Origin: Eoetvoesia sp035555955
GTDB taxonomy: Bacteria > Pseudomonadota > Gammaproteobacteria > Burkholderiales > Burkholderiaceae_B
Length of the DNA: 64,000 nucleotides
Reading direction: 5' to 3'
Assembly: GCF_035555955.1 (NCBI RefSeq)
Contig: NZ_DATMGA010000045.1
Span: 43,424 to 107,423, forward strand
Shown here: piece after piece, positions 39,170 to 49,317 of the stretch
Layout: each line of letters opens with the position of its first letter
Position numbering within the stretch: the stretch's first letter is position 1
The notes under the pieces: generated by a model
The model's input: only the letters and a program-made list of their open reading frames with translations
Database searches by the model: none
Told to the model about the DNA's origin: nothing
Position numbers and translations under genes: made by a program

Positions 39170-39385
39170 CCTTCTGTCCTTTGTGCCTGAGAGTTGCCCC
39201 TTTGTAGGGGGATTCACCTTCGGCGCCCGCCGCCTTGCAATATGCATGTAGGCGCGGATCTCTCCAGAACGCTGTCTTGCCATGAAAATGGACAACGCAA
39301 GATGGTACGGTTTGCCTGAGCGATTCTGGGCGAATTGCGCCTTCGGCGGCCATGACTGGCTCTCTCCCACCTTGCGGGAACAGCA
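39170..39385 (-). promoter_or_regulatory. Tandem glycine riboswitch controlling gcvT-gcvH-gcvP
   Basis: On the minus strand two glycine aptamers follow one another. Aptamer I (about 39300-39385) shows GGGAGAGAG, GCCGAAGG and CGCTCAGGCAAACCG. Aptamer II (about 39172-39275) shows TGGAGAGATC, GCCGAAGGTG and CTCTCAGGCACAAAGGACAG. These are the conserved purine-rich elements of the family. In bacteria such tandem aptamers usually turn the glycine cleavage operon on when glycine is plentiful. This leader fills the 326-bp gap between the BaiN-like gene and gcvT. Confidence 0.93.
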
Positions 39386-39438
39386 GCGTGAAAGCATACA
39401 TCGAAAACCGGCAAATACAAAATGCGGTTTATCGCCAG

Positions 39439-40722
39439 TTACGCCGCTTTTTGCAGGCTCCGGCCGCAGGCCGCGCCCGAGGCCCAGGCCCACTGGAAGT
39501 TGTAGCCGCCCAGCCAGCCGGTGACGTCCAGCGCCTCGCCGATGAAATACAGGCCCGGCACGCTTTTGGCCTGCATGGTCTTTTGATCGATGCCCCGCGT
39601 GTCCACGCCGCCGCGCATGACCTCGGCCTTTTTATAGCCCACGGTGCCCGTGGGATGCAGGATCCAGGCATGGATCCGCTCGGCCAGCCGGCGTAGCGTC
39701 TTGTCGGGCATGTCGGCCATGCGCATGGCGCCAAGCCCCGCTTGCTGGCCGTCTTCGCCGGCCAGCCACTGTTCGGCCAGCCGCCGGGGCCACAAGGCGG
39801 CCAGCACCGAGGCCAGGGTCTGGCGGTTGCCGGATTTGCCGGCTATCCATTCTTCGGCAAGCCTGCGGCCCGGCGCCAGATCCAGAGCAATGGGCTCGCC
39901 CGGATTCCAGTAGCTCGATATCTGCAATATGCCGGGGCCCGACAGGCCCCGGTGCGTGAACAGCAGATCTTCCAGAAAGCTCGTCCGGCCCTTGCCCGTT
40001 CCGCAGCCGACGTCTGCCTCCAGCGCCACGCCGCTCAGCGCGCCAAACGGCTGCCACTGCTGCGCGTCGAAGGTCAACGGCACGAGCGCGGGGCGCGGCT
40101 CCACGACCTTCAGCCCGAACTGACGGGCCACGCCCAGGGCGAAATCGGTGGCGCCCAATTGCGGCACGGCCATGCCACCCGTGGCCAGCACCAGTTGCCG
40201 CGCCCGCACCGGCCCCCGCGACGTGCGCAACGCAAAGCCGCCGGCCGGGCTTTGCTCTATGCCCTGCACCGGACAGGACATGCGCCACGCCACATTGCCG
40301 GCATCGCATTCGCGCCTGAGCATGGCGATGATGGATTCGCTGGAGTCGTCGCAAAAGAGCTGGCCGCGATGCTTCTCGTGCCAGCTTATGCCGTGCCGCT
40401 CGACCATGCCGAGGAAATCGCGCGGCGTGTACGCCGCCAGCGCCGAACGGCAGAAATTGGGGTTCTGCGAGAGGAAATTGGCGGGCGACGTACCGATATT
40501 GGTGAAGTTGCAGCGCCCTCCGCCCGATATTCGGATCTTCTCGGCCAGCTTTTCGGCATGATCCAGCAGCAGCACGCGCAGGCCGCGCTGGCCCGCCACC
40601 GAAGCCGCCATCATGCCGGCGGCCCCGGCGCCTATGACTACCGCGTCGAAGCTATCGGCCACGCCATGGCCCGGTTTGCCCGGCCCCGACGCCGAGGAAC
40701 CCGGGCTCGCTGCGGCAGGCAT
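39439..40722 (-). CDS. NAD(P)/FAD-dependent oxidoreductase, BaiN/HI0933 family
   Basis: 427 residues from ATG 40722. The frame is open upstream inside the decarboxylase, without support. The dinucleotide-binding VVIGAGAAGMMAAS, the family's KIRISGGGRCNFTN and the C-terminal PGLYFIGEALDVTGWLGGYNFQWAW are clear. HI0933/YhiN flavoproteins have poorly defined reactions; BaiN is the characterised namesake. It is upstream of the gcv riboswitch and may or may not be co-transcribed. Confidence 0.9.
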   Translation of the reverse strand: MPAAASPGSSASGPGKPGHGVADSFDAVVIGAGAAGMMAASVAGQRGLRVLLLDHAEKLAEKIRISGGGRCNFTNIGTSPANFLSQNPNFCRSALAAYTPRDFLGMVERHGISWHEKHRGQLFCDDSSESIIAMLRRECDAGNVAWRMSCPVQGIEQSPAGGFALRTSRGPVRARQLVLATGGMAVPQLGATDFALGVARQFGLKVVEPRPALVPLTFDAQQWQPFGALSGVALEADVGCGTGKGRTSFLEDLLFTHRGLSGPGILQISSYWNPGEPIALDLAPGRRLAEEWIAGKSGNRQTLASVLAALWPRRLAEQWLAGEDGQQAGLGAMRMADMPDKTLRRLAERIHAWILHPTGTVGYKKAEVMRGGVDTRGIDQKTMQAKSVPGLYFIGEALDVTGWLGGYNFQWAWASGAACGRSLQKAA

Positions 40723-40745
40723 GAGCCGGTTCGCCGCGCCCCGCC

Positions 40746-43007
40746 TCAGTCCTCGTGGATGCAGTCGACATAGTAGCGCGGGCTGCCGTCGGGCCCGATG
40801 TCTTCGGCCAGGCCGTGCACGTCGGTTTCGAAGCCCGGGAAGCGCTCGTTGAAGCCGCGCGCGAAACGCAGGTAATTGATGATGCGCTGGTTGAAGCGCT
40901 CGCCCGGAATCAGCAGCGGAATGCCCGGCGGATACGGCGTGAGCAGCACGCCCGTAACCCGCCCTTCCAGGTCGTCGATCGCCACGCGTTCGACCTCGCG
41001 GTGCGCCATCTTGGCATAAGCGTCGGACGGTTTCATGGCCGGCACCATTTCGCTCAGGTACATCTCGGTGGTCAGGCGAGCTACGTCGTGCGCGCGATAG
41101 GCCTCGTGGATTTCCTGGCACAGATCGCGCAGGCCCATTTTTTCGTAGCGGCGATGCTCTTTGCAGAAGTCCGGCAGAATGCGCCACATGGGATGGTTGC
41201 GGTCGTAGTCGTCCTTGAACTGCTGCAGCGCGGTCAGCAGCGTGTTCCAGCGGCCCTTGGTAATGCCGATGGTGAACATGATGAAGAACGAATACAGCCC
41301 CGTTTTTTCAATGACCACGCCGTGCTCGGCCAGGTATTTGGACACCAGGGCCGCGGGGATGCCGGTTTCGGCGAACGTGCCGGAGATGTCCAGGCCCGGC
41401 GTGACGATAGTGGCCTTGATGGGATCCAGCATGTTGAAGCCAGGAGCCAGGTCGCCGAAGCCGTGCCATTCGTCGTTGGCCTCGAGCAGCCAGTCGTCAC
41501 GGTTGCCGATGCCCTCGGAAGCCAGGCGGTTGGGGCCCCACACCTTGAACCACCAGTCGTTCTTGCCGTATTCGGATTCCACCTTGCGCATGGCGCGGCG
41601 AAAATCCATGGCCTCGCTGATGCTTTCCTCGACCAGGGCCGTGCCTCCCGGCGGCTCCATCATGGCCGCGGCCACGTCACAGGACGCAATAATGGCGTAC
41701 TGCGGCGACGTGGATGTGTGCATGAGGTAGGCCTCGTTGAACACATTGCGGTCGAGCTTGCGGCTTTGCGAATCCTGCACCGTAATCTGCGAGGCTTGCG
41801 ACAAACCGGCCAGCAGCTTGTGGATGGAGTGCGTGACGAACACCAGGGCGTCTTCGCTGCGCGGGCGGTTCTTGCCGATGGCGTGCATCTGCTCGTAGAA
41901 CTGGTGGAACGGCGCGTGCGGAATCCAGGCTTCGTCGAAGTGCAGCGTGTCGATTTCCGAACCCAGCCTTTCCTTGATCATCTCGACGTTGTAGCTGACG
42001 CCGTCGTAGGTGCTTTGGGTAAGCGTGAGAATGCGCGGCTTCTTGTTCTTGAGCTTGCTGGCGAAGGGATTGGCTTCGATTTTCCGGCGGATGTTCTCGG
42101 GTTCGAATTCCTCGTAGGGAATGGGCCCGATGATGCCCAGGTGATTGCGCGTGGGGCGCAGGAACACCGGTATCGCGCCCGTCATGGTAATGGCGTGCAG
42201 GATGGACTTGTGGCAGTTGCGGTCGACCACCACCACGTCGTCCATGGCGACGTTGGCGTGCCAGACGATTTTATTGGAGGTGGACGTGCCGTTGGTCACG
42301 AAGAAGCAGTGGTCGGCATTGAAGATGCGCGCGGCGTTGAGCTCGGATTCGGCCACCGGGCCGGTGTGGTCCAGCAGTTGCCCAAGTTCGTCGACGGCGT
42401 TGCAGACGTCGGCGCGCAGCATGTTTTCGCCGAAGAACTGGTGGAACATCTGGCCCACCGGGCTCTTCAGGAACGCCACGCCGCCCGAGTGCCCCGGACA
42501 GTGCCAGGAATACGAGCCGTCCGAGGCGTACTTGACCAGCTCGCGGAAAAACGGCGGCGCCAGGCCGTCCAGGTAGGCTCGTGCCTCCCGGATGATGTGG
42601 CGCGCCACGAACTCGGGCGTGTCCTCGAACATGTGGATGAAGCCGTGCAGCTCGCGCAGGATGTCGTTGGGAATATGCTGCGATGTGCGGGTCTCGCCAT
42701 GCAGGTAGATGGGGATGTCTTCGTTGCGGAACCGCAGCTCGCCGATGAAGGAGCGCAGGTTCTTGATGGCATTGGCCACGTCTTCGGGCGAGGCGACGTC
42801 GAATTCCTCATCGTCGATCGACAGGATAAAGGCGCTGGCGCGGCTTTGCTGCTGCGCAAACGAACTCAGGTCGCCATAGCTGGTGACGCCCAGCACCTCG
42901 ACGCCCTCGGCCTCGATCGCCTCGGCCAGGGCGCGAATGCCAAGGCCCGACGCGTTTTCAGAGCGGTAGTCTTCGTCGATGATGACGATGGGAAAGCGGA
43001 ATTTCAT
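40746..43007 (-). CDS. Orn/Lys/Arg decarboxylase (fold I, large form)
   Basis: 753 residues. The wing domain (about 1-130), the PLP core with HSIHKLLAGLSQAS (Schiff-base Lys), TSTSPQYAIIAS and LHFDEAWI, and a C-terminal domain ending in YYVDCIHED. Length and domain order match AdiA/CadA/SpeC-type enzymes. These make agmatine, cadaverine or putrescine with CO2, in acid resistance or polyamine supply. Substrate cannot be fixed from reading alone. It precedes the BaiN-like gene and follows dcd in the same direction. Confidence 0.92.
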   Translation of the reverse strand: MKFRFPIVIIDEDYRSENASGLGIRALAEAIEAEGVEVLGVTSYGDLSSFAQQQSRASAFILSIDDEEFDVASPEDVANAIKNLRSFIGELRFRNEDIPIYLHGETRTSQHIPNDILRELHGFIHMFEDTPEFVARHIIREARAYLDGLAPPFFRELVKYASDGSYSWHCPGHSGGVAFLKSPVGQMFHQFFGENMLRADVCNAVDELGQLLDHTGPVAESELNAARIFNADHCFFVTNGTSTSNKIVWHANVAMDDVVVVDRNCHKSILHAITMTGAIPVFLRPTRNHLGIIGPIPYEEFEPENIRRKIEANPFASKLKNKKPRILTLTQSTYDGVSYNVEMIKERLGSEIDTLHFDEAWIPHAPFHQFYEQMHAIGKNRPRSEDALVFVTHSIHKLLAGLSQASQITVQDSQSRKLDRNVFNEAYLMHTSTSPQYAIIASCDVAAAMMEPPGGTALVEESISEAMDFRRAMRKVESEYGKNDWWFKVWGPNRLASEGIGNRDDWLLEANDEWHGFGDLAPGFNMLDPIKATIVTPGLDISGTFAETGIPAALVSKYLAEHGVVIEKTGLYSFFIMFTIGITKGRWNTLLTALQQFKDDYDRNHPMWRILPDFCKEHRRYEKMGLRDLCQEIHEAYRAHDVARLTTEMYLSEMVPAMKPSDAYAKMAHREVERVAIDDLEGRVTGVLLTPYPPGIPLLIPGERFNQRIINYLRFARGFNERFPGFETDVHGLAEDIGPDGSPRYYVDCIHED

Positions 43008-43038
43008 GCGGATGGCTCCTGCTGCCGAACTGGCTCGG

Positions 43039-43605
43039 CTAAGTGCGGGGCAGGGTCACGCCCTGCTGGCCTTGATACTTGCCGCCCCGATCGCGATACG
43101 ACGTTTCGCAAACTTCGTCGCTTTCAAAAAACAGCATCTGGGCGCAGCCTTCGCCGGCGTAGATCTTGGCGGGCAGCGGCGTGGTATTGGAGAACTCCAG
43201 CGTGACGTGGCCTTCCCACTCGGGCTCCAGCGGCGTCACGTTGACGATGATTCCACAGCGCGCATACGTGCTCTTGCCCAGGCAAATGGTAAGCACGCTG
43301 CGAGGAATGCGAAAGTATTCGACCGTGCGCGCCAGCGCGAACGAGTTGGGCGGAATGATGCAAACATCGCCCTTGAAATCGACGAACGATTTTTCGTCGA
43401 AGTCCTTGGGATCCACAATGGTGGAGTTGATGTTGGTGAATATCTTGAACTCGTCGGCGCAGCGCACGTCGTAGCCGTAGCTGCTGGTGCCGTAGCTGAC
43501 GATGCGTCCTTTTTCGGTGCTGCGCACCTGGCCGGACTCGAAGGGCTCGATCATGCCTTCGGTCGTCGCCACGCGGCGGATCCAGCGATCGCTTTTAATG
43601 CTCAT
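43039..43605 (-). CDS. dcd: dCTP deaminase
   Basis: 188 residues, the normal length. Features: IKSDRWIRRVA at the start, SYGYDVRCADEFKIF, FALARTVEYFRIPR, and the catalytic Glu region EWEGHVTLEFSNTTPLPAKIYAGEG split across the trimer site. It deaminates dCTP to dUTP for thymidylate supply. An ATG at 43605 starts the conserved N-terminus. Confidence 0.96.
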   Translation of the reverse strand: MSIKSDRWIRRVATTEGMIEPFESGQVRSTEKGRIVSYGTSSYGYDVRCADEFKIFTNINSTIVDPKDFDEKSFVDFKGDVCIIPPNSFALARTVEYFRIPRSVLTICLGKSTYARCGIIVNVTPLEPEWEGHVTLEFSNTTPLPAKIYAGEGCAQMLFFESDEVCETSYRDRGGKYQGQQGVTLPRT

Positions 43606-43689
43606 AACTCAACCTTATTTCGTGGGCGCCTATTTTATCGCTTACACGGCATGAATGGGCGCGGAACCCAGGGCCTGGGCGGATTATAT

Positions 43690-46600
43690 TCAGTCGCGGA
43701 AAAAAGTCCGGTAAATCAAGGCTATGCCATTGACCGTCCCGATGCTTAAATCGGCCGACAGCCCCCTGGCCAACTGGTAGCTGATCCGCCCGACCGTCCC
43801 GACTTCGGACAGCGCCTGTTCCAGGCTTATGGTAAAGCCTTTGGACAGATTCTTGCTGGCCACGACGAATTTGTTCTCGATGTCGCTGTCGCTGTCGTCC
43901 AGGCCCCGCACCACGGTTTCCACCGGCAAAATGCTGCCGGTGCTGCCCAGTGTGCCGGAACGCATGCTGACTTCATCCAGCCCGAACTTGCGATAAAAGG
44001 GCTCATCGCCGCTGATGAGCGACGTGCCCACCGAGAACAGCAGGGCCGCATCGCCGCCCGAGTCGTCGGGCCCCCGGCCCAATAAAAGCCACGAAAGCTT
44101 CTGCACGTCGCTGACGTCCGGATACGAGACCAGGTCGATGCGCGGCCGCCTCGCGGTGCCGGCCACACGAACCCCCGCCTCCACCGACAGCCCCGTGCGC
44201 AAGGCCTCGATGTTCAGCACGGGGTTCGCCACATCCCCCTGGAACGTGATGGTGCCTCGCCGCAACTGCAAATGCTGGCCGTAGACATTGATGGCGCCCC
44301 CGCGGGTGCGCAGCGCGCCAAGCGCCGTCAGCTTGCCGTCCTGCATGGTGATGCGCATGCTGCCGACCAAGCCCGAATCCACGCCGTAGCCCGTGATGTA
44401 GAAGCGCGGGCCCAGATCGACTTCCATGTCCATGCTGACGGCCATGGGCGCGCTGGCCTTCTGGGTTTCTCCTTTATGCAGCACGACCACGTCGCTGTCC
44501 AGGGTCGGCACGCTGCTGAGCATGTCCAGGTCCACCCAGCCGGCGTCGGCGGTGATCTTGCCCGACAGCGACAGGGCCGAGGGCGGCAGATCCACGTGCA
44601 GCTTGCCCGTTACCATGGCGTAGCGGTCCGAGCGCTGCAAAATGGGGTAGCGGTACAACTCGACGTCGGCCACGCCGGTCATGTCGGCAAGGCTCCAGGA
44701 GCCCTTCAGCGTCATGCTGCCGTCGCGGGCATCCGGATTGCTGGACACCCACTCGGCCGTGCGCCACTCCTTGGGTGTGACGCGCAGGCGCGCCGGAAAG
44801 CGCAGGCTGTCCAGAATGAAACGGTCGCCGTCGAAATGCGCCGCCAGCGTGCCGTCGAGCAGGCGCACCCCGTCGTCCACGCGCACGATCCGGATGTTCT
44901 GCCCTTTCACGGTACCGCCGGCCGCCCAACTGCCGTCGGGACGGCTTTGCGCCGTCAGCCTGGCCTGAACCGACCCGCCGATGTCCATTGCATCGCCGGT
45001 CAAAATGCTCAGCCAGCCCAGATCCTTGATTTCCGCATCCACGGCAACCTTCTTCACATCCTTGGGATCCATGAAGAAGCCGCCGCCCGGCGGACTGTGC
45101 AGCAAGGAGCTGGCCGTGGCCTTGCCCTGGCCCATCTTGGCCGTCGCCACATTCACGTCCGCGGTCAGCAGGCTCAGCCCTTCGCCGGCGGGCTTGGCAT
45201 TCAAGGCAACGCTCAGGGTTTGCAGGCCCAGAGGGAAATCCGGGCTGCCCGGCACGATCAGGTCGCCCGACAGCCGCTTGATATGGGCCTGGCCCTCCAG
45301 GGCGCCGGCGAACTTCATATTCCAGTCGGCCGCATAAACGATCTGCTGGTCGTCGTTGGCCTTGTCCTTGTGCACGATGACGCCTCCACGTCCGTCCTGC
45401 TTGCCGGACAACGCCATGGTTTTCTGCAGCTCGGCCAGCAGGCGCCGCGACATCGCAAGATGGTCGATGGCGCCGCGCGTTTCCCACGCGCCTGCCCGCC
45501 CCTGGGAGCCCAGATGGCGGATTGTCGCCGTCTGGTTCAAAGGCAGCTTCACGCCCAGCGCGGCCGGGCCAACCTGCCATTGCCAGGCCGGGGCAACCGC
45601 CTGCGGCACATACGACACGGCTACCGGCGACTGCAGCCGCGCGCCCACCCCTGCGTGCTCGACGCTGAATGCCGACACACGTCCTCGCCAGCCCTCCAGC
45701 GGCTGGGGCGACGGCGCCGCCGGATCCGCCAGCGCCCGCCCCGATTGAGGCGCCGCCTTCGACCGTTGCCCCGATTGGGCCAGCGGCTGGCCGCTCCAGC
45801 CGCCATCGGCCTCGACGCCGAGCTTGACGGGCGCCTTTCCAATGCCTTGCGCCTTGCCGGACTGCGGTGAATACACCGCATCGAGCCCCACCCGATGCCT
45901 GGCCAGCGTGCCGGCCAGACGCGCCCGGGCCTGCAAGCCGCCGGGCAAACCCGGCCAGAAATCGGCCAGGCGGGCCGCGGCGACCGTCAGCGCCAACTGG
46001 CTGCCCGGCGCGCCAAACGCCCCCTTTCCTTCGATGCGGCCGGCGCCCAGCCGCACATTCATATCCAGGCTGGCCAATTGCAGCCCGCGCCATATATCGC
46101 CCAAAGCGGAATCGGCCGAAGCGGCGGCGCCATCGGAAACCGGAAGGCCTGTTGATGCGGCGCCGGGCTCGATCCGCGCGCCATTGACGGCAGGCGAGCC
46201 CGCCGGCCCGGAGTCCGCCCGGCCTTCCGCATTGACGATGTCGGCCTTGATGCGGCCCGAAGCCGGCAGTCCGTTCCAGCGCGATCCCTCGGCAATATTC
46301 AAGCCTACCGTCGCGGACAGCAGATCTTTGTAATCCCGCAGTTGCGCGTCCAGGTCGAGCGTGCTGGTCAGCAGGGCTCGGGGGATCGCCGGGCCCACCA
46401 GTTTGCCGAGGTTCAATTTATCGGCCGTGACCGAGCCGACGACGTGCTGGCGGCTGGCTTCGCCGCTGCCGGTGGAGTCCACGTTCAGCACGGTCTTGAG
46501 CGACGAACCGTCCCCCAGATGCAGATCCAGCTTCGCCTTGCTTACCGGCAAGGCCTTGCGCGGCTGCAGGTCGGCGTTCAGGTTGAAGCGCACATCCTGG

Positions 46601-47538
46601 CCGTCGCCATCGACGTTCAGGCTCATGGCGTCCAGCGAGCCCGCCAGGTCGGCGGCCACATCCATGGCGCAGAGATCCGGGCCCGCTTCGTCGGATAGCT
46701 CCTGACCGGACATCGGCAGCGCCTTGTCCGAAAGCGCTGAAGCCGCGTTTGCCCCCGACTTGCCGCCGTTTGCGGCAGGCGATTTCGGCGCTGCCGCGCC
46801 TTTCGCCGAAACCGGCTGGGCAGCCGCCCCCCGCTTGCCGCCCGCCGGCAACGCCGGCAGGAAGTTGCGCAGGCACAGCGGCGACTCGGCCCGGGAGGTT
46901 TGCGCGCGGGTTTTCAAGTGCACCGACAAAGGCCAGGGATCGGCCAGCTTGAAGACGTTCAACTCGCCTTCGATCTTGGCCTGGATGGCGTCCCGGCCCA
47001 GTTCCAGGCTCTTGAATACCAGCGCGGCGTTTTCATCGGACAGCTTGAGGCTGGCCTGCAGGTTCTGGACATTCAGCAAAACCGGCTCGCCGCCGACACT
47101 CAGGCTCAATGCGCCCAGCGCCACGCGATCCAGTTGCACCCGCACGGGCAGGGCCGGCATGGAAAACGGCTCTTCGGACGACGCCTTATTGGATTCCAGA
47201 AGGTTGATGTCCAGCTTGCCGGCCGAAATATCCTGGGCATGCAGGCGGCGATGCGCCAGCTCGCGCCAGTCGACCTCGAGGTGCAGGGACTCGAGGTGGA
47301 TTTCCACCACCGGCACCTTGACCGACAGGCTTTGCACCGTCAGGCCATGCCATATGGTGCCTTGTATGCCCCGCGCCTCGCCCTGCACCTGCCGCATGGC
47401 CGTATCCAGAGCCCAGCGCGTCCCGGGCTCGGTGCCGACGCACCAGGCCACAAAACCGCAGACCACGGCAAGCAGCAGGATCAAGGCGGGCCCCAGCCAC
47501 AGCAGCAGGCTGCGCAGGCAACGCAGGGCCCGGCTCAA
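43690..47538 (-). CDS. tamB: Translocation and assembly module subunit TamB
   Basis: 1282 residues from TTG 47538, which overlaps the tamA stop (TTGA) and has GGGGA about 8 nt upstream. The frame is open for over 350 codons upstream but only antisense/shadow to tamA. An N-terminal membrane anchor (SLLLWLGPALILLLAVVCGF in part) is followed by a long beta-rich DUF490/AsmA-like body and the conserved C-terminal TamB domain (DVQKLSWLLLGRGPDD, then a barrel-like end IALIYRTFFRD). TamB spans the periplasm and works with TamA in outer-membrane assembly and lipid transport. Confidence 0.9.
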   Translation of the reverse strand: MSRALRCLRSLLLWLGPALILLLAVVCGFVAWCVGTEPGTRWALDTAMRQVQGEARGIQGTIWHGLTVQSLSVKVPVVEIHLESLHLEVDWRELAHRRLHAQDISAGKLDINLLESNKASSEEPFSMPALPVRVQLDRVALGALSLSVGGEPVLLNVQNLQASLKLSDENAALVFKSLELGRDAIQAKIEGELNVFKLADPWPLSVHLKTRAQTSRAESPLCLRNFLPALPAGGKRGAAAQPVSAKGAAAPKSPAANGGKSGANAASALSDKALPMSGQELSDEAGPDLCAMDVAADLAGSLDAMSLNVDGDGQDVRFNLNADLQPRKALPVSKAKLDLHLGDGSSLKTVLNVDSTGSGEASRQHVVGSVTADKLNLGKLVGPAIPRALLTSTLDLDAQLRDYKDLLSATVGLNIAEGSRWNGLPASGRIKADIVNAEGRADSGPAGSPAVNGARIEPGAASTGLPVSDGAAASADSALGDIWRGLQLASLDMNVRLGAGRIEGKGAFGAPGSQLALTVAAARLADFWPGLPGGLQARARLAGTLARHRVGLDAVYSPQSGKAQGIGKAPVKLGVEADGGWSGQPLAQSGQRSKAAPQSGRALADPAAPSPQPLEGWRGRVSAFSVEHAGVGARLQSPVAVSYVPQAVAPAWQWQVGPAALGVKLPLNQTATIRHLGSQGRAGAWETRGAIDHLAMSRRLLAELQKTMALSGKQDGRGGVIVHKDKANDDQQIVYAADWNMKFAGALEGQAHIKRLSGDLIVPGSPDFPLGLQTLSVALNAKPAGEGLSLLTADVNVATAKMGQGKATASSLLHSPPGGGFFMDPKDVKKVAVDAEIKDLGWLSILTGDAMDIGGSVQARLTAQSRPDGSWAAGGTVKGQNIRIVRVDDGVRLLDGTLAAHFDGDRFILDSLRFPARLRVTPKEWRTAEWVSSNPDARDGSMTLKGSWSLADMTGVADVELYRYPILQRSDRYAMVTGKLHVDLPPSALSLSGKITADAGWVDLDMLSSVPTLDSDVVVLHKGETQKASAPMAVSMDMEVDLGPRFYITGYGVDSGLVGSMRITMQDGKLTALGALRTRGGAINVYGQHLQLRRGTITFQGDVANPVLNIEALRTGLSVEAGVRVAGTARRPRIDLVSYPDVSDVQKLSWLLLGRGPDDSGGDAALLFSVGTSLISGDEPFYRKFGLDEVSMRSGTLGSTGSILPVETVVRGLDDSDSDIENKFVVASKNLSKGFTISLEQALSEVGTVGRISYQLARGLSADLSIGTVNGIALIYRTFFRD

Positions 47539-49310
47539 AACGCGATCCCCATGGAAAAGTGGATGCGCAACTTGCGATCGCGCTGCGCATACGCCACGTC
47601 CACCTCGAACGGACCGGCCGGCGTGCGCATGATTGCGCCCACGCCATAGCCCACCGCGATTTTCATGGCGCCGAAGGACTCGGCGGCATCGCCGGCATCC
47701 ACGAATACGCTCATGCCGAACTGCTTGGTGAAATAGTGCATGTATTCGATGCTGCCCACCGCCAGGGCCGGCGCCCCCACCACCGCGCTGCCGCGGCTGA
47801 GGCCCAGGCTGTCGTAGCGGTAGCCCCGTATGCTGCGCGCCCCGCCTGTGCGATAGCCGAAATCGTCCGGCAACCGGGAGGTCTTGGACCACACTTTGCC
47901 AACCTCGCCGCGCAGCGTCAGCACGTCCCACTTGCCGACGGGCCACCATTGCTGCGCGCGCAGGCCGGCCTTGTAAAAGCCTTCGCCGCGATCCAGAGTG
48001 ACCCCCGAACCCAGGCCAAGAACCACCAGATTGCCTTCGCGCGGATCGTATTTGTCGTTGACGTCGCGCCGCAGCCCCTGCCAGGTTCCCACCAACGAAG
48101 GCACTTCGTAGGTTTCGGCGCCGTCGATGGCGGTCTTGTCGTAGGCGGCGACCAGGCCCCAGCGTGTTTCGTATTCCACCCGGCTGCGGCCCCCGGCCTT
48201 GCTCTCGCGCGTGCGCGTCCAGCCCAGCCCAGCCCGCCGGTTGTCCACGCCTTCGATATCGGAATGATCCAGAAGCACGCCCACGCTGTCTTTGTAGCCG
48301 CTGAGCGTGGGCGCAAGGTTCACGTCGTAGAAAGCGCGCTGGCGGTTCTTGTCGACGCCGACGCCGGTTTCTATCCAGATGGGCTGGCCGAACACCACGT
48401 TCTGCCGGTACAGCGCCTCGGCCCGGACGCCGTTGTCGCTGTCCACGCCCAGCGACGTGGAAAACCGCCGCGCGGGCGCTTCCGACACCCGTACCTGCAA
48501 GGGCATCTGGACTTCGCCGTCGGGCAGCGTCACGCGATGCTCGGGCGCGCTGTCCAGGGAAACGAAGGCGCCCCGGAAAAACGACGTGGACTGCAGGGCC
48601 TGCTGCCACTCGTCGAGCTTTTCCTGGTCGTAGGGCTCGCCGGGCTTGTATTGCACATAGCGGTCGATGAGCTCACGCGGCACGCGCTTCAGGCCGATGA
48701 CCTCGACCTCGCCCATGCGCACCCTGGGACCGCTATCGACCGCCACATGCAGGTCGGCCTTGGCCTCGTCGGCCATGACGGTGGCCTGGGACTGCGTGAC
48801 GCGGGCGAGGTAGAAATCCTTGCGGCTTACGCTGTCGATGAGGTCGGTCTTGGCATCGTGCCACTGTTCGTTGATGAAGGGCATGCCCTGGGTCAGCGGC
48901 CAGGACTTCTTGAGCATGTCGACGCGGGCGCGAAACCTCGGGTCCGCAATCTGCCCGGAAAAATCCAGGTCCACCGCATCGACTTTGGTGCGCTCGCCGG
49001 GCTTTATCGTAATGTCCCAGGTCTCGCCCATGGCGTCCTCGCCCACTTCGAGCACGACCGTGGGCGAAAAATAGCCCTGGGTTTCAAGAGCCGACAGCGT
49101 GGCCTCGCGGGCGCGGCGCCGCAGCCGCGAGAGCTCGCCGCCGTCCTGGTCTTCGGCAAGCCGGGTAATGACGTCCACGGCCCCCACGATGGCCTGCAAG
49201 GCCTGGGGCGAGACCCCGCCCGGATCGATGGTGACCTCGGGCGCGGCCGCCTGAGCCCCTTGCACCCACCCGAACGCAAGCAGAACAAGGCAAGGAACGG
49301 CGCCCCTCAT
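47535..49310 (-). CDS. tamA: Translocation and assembly module subunit TamA (Omp85 family)
   Basis: 591 residues from ATG 49310. A signal peptide (VPCLVLLAFGWVQGAQA) precedes POTRA-like repeats (about 25-265) and a C-terminal surface-antigen beta barrel. The barrel has GGARSIRGYRYDSLG (the VRGY-type loop of Omp85) and ends in an aromatic Phe (HFSMGIAF), as expected for outer-membrane barrels. It couples to tamB by overlapping stop and start codons. It acts in the outer membrane with TamB. Confidence 0.93.
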   Translation of the reverse strand: MRGAVPCLVLLAFGWVQGAQAAAPEVTIDPGGVSPQALQAIVGAVDVITRLAEDQDGGELSRLRRRAREATLSALETQGYFSPTVVLEVGEDAMGETWDITIKPGERTKVDAVDLDFSGQIADPRFRARVDMLKKSWPLTQGMPFINEQWHDAKTDLIDSVSRKDFYLARVTQSQATVMADEAKADLHVAVDSGPRVRMGEVEVIGLKRVPRELIDRYVQYKPGEPYDQEKLDEWQQALQSTSFFRGAFVSLDSAPEHRVTLPDGEVQMPLQVRVSEAPARRFSTSLGVDSDNGVRAEALYRQNVVFGQPIWIETGVGVDKNRQRAFYDVNLAPTLSGYKDSVGVLLDHSDIEGVDNRRAGLGWTRTRESKAGGRSRVEYETRWGLVAAYDKTAIDGAETYEVPSLVGTWQGLRRDVNDKYDPREGNLVVLGLGSGVTLDRGEGFYKAGLRAQQWWPVGKWDVLTLRGEVGKVWSKTSRLPDDFGYRTGGARSIRGYRYDSLGLSRGSAVVGAPALAVGSIEYMHYFTKQFGMSVFVDAGDAAESFGAMKIAVGYGVGAIMRTPAGPFEVDVAYAQRDRKLRIHFSMGIAF

Positions 49311-49317
49311 GAAGAGC

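Noticed and set aside
47539..48609. Upstream extension of the tamB frame
   Set aside because: It is a shadow of tamA in another frame; the membrane anchor of TamB starts right after the tamA stop.
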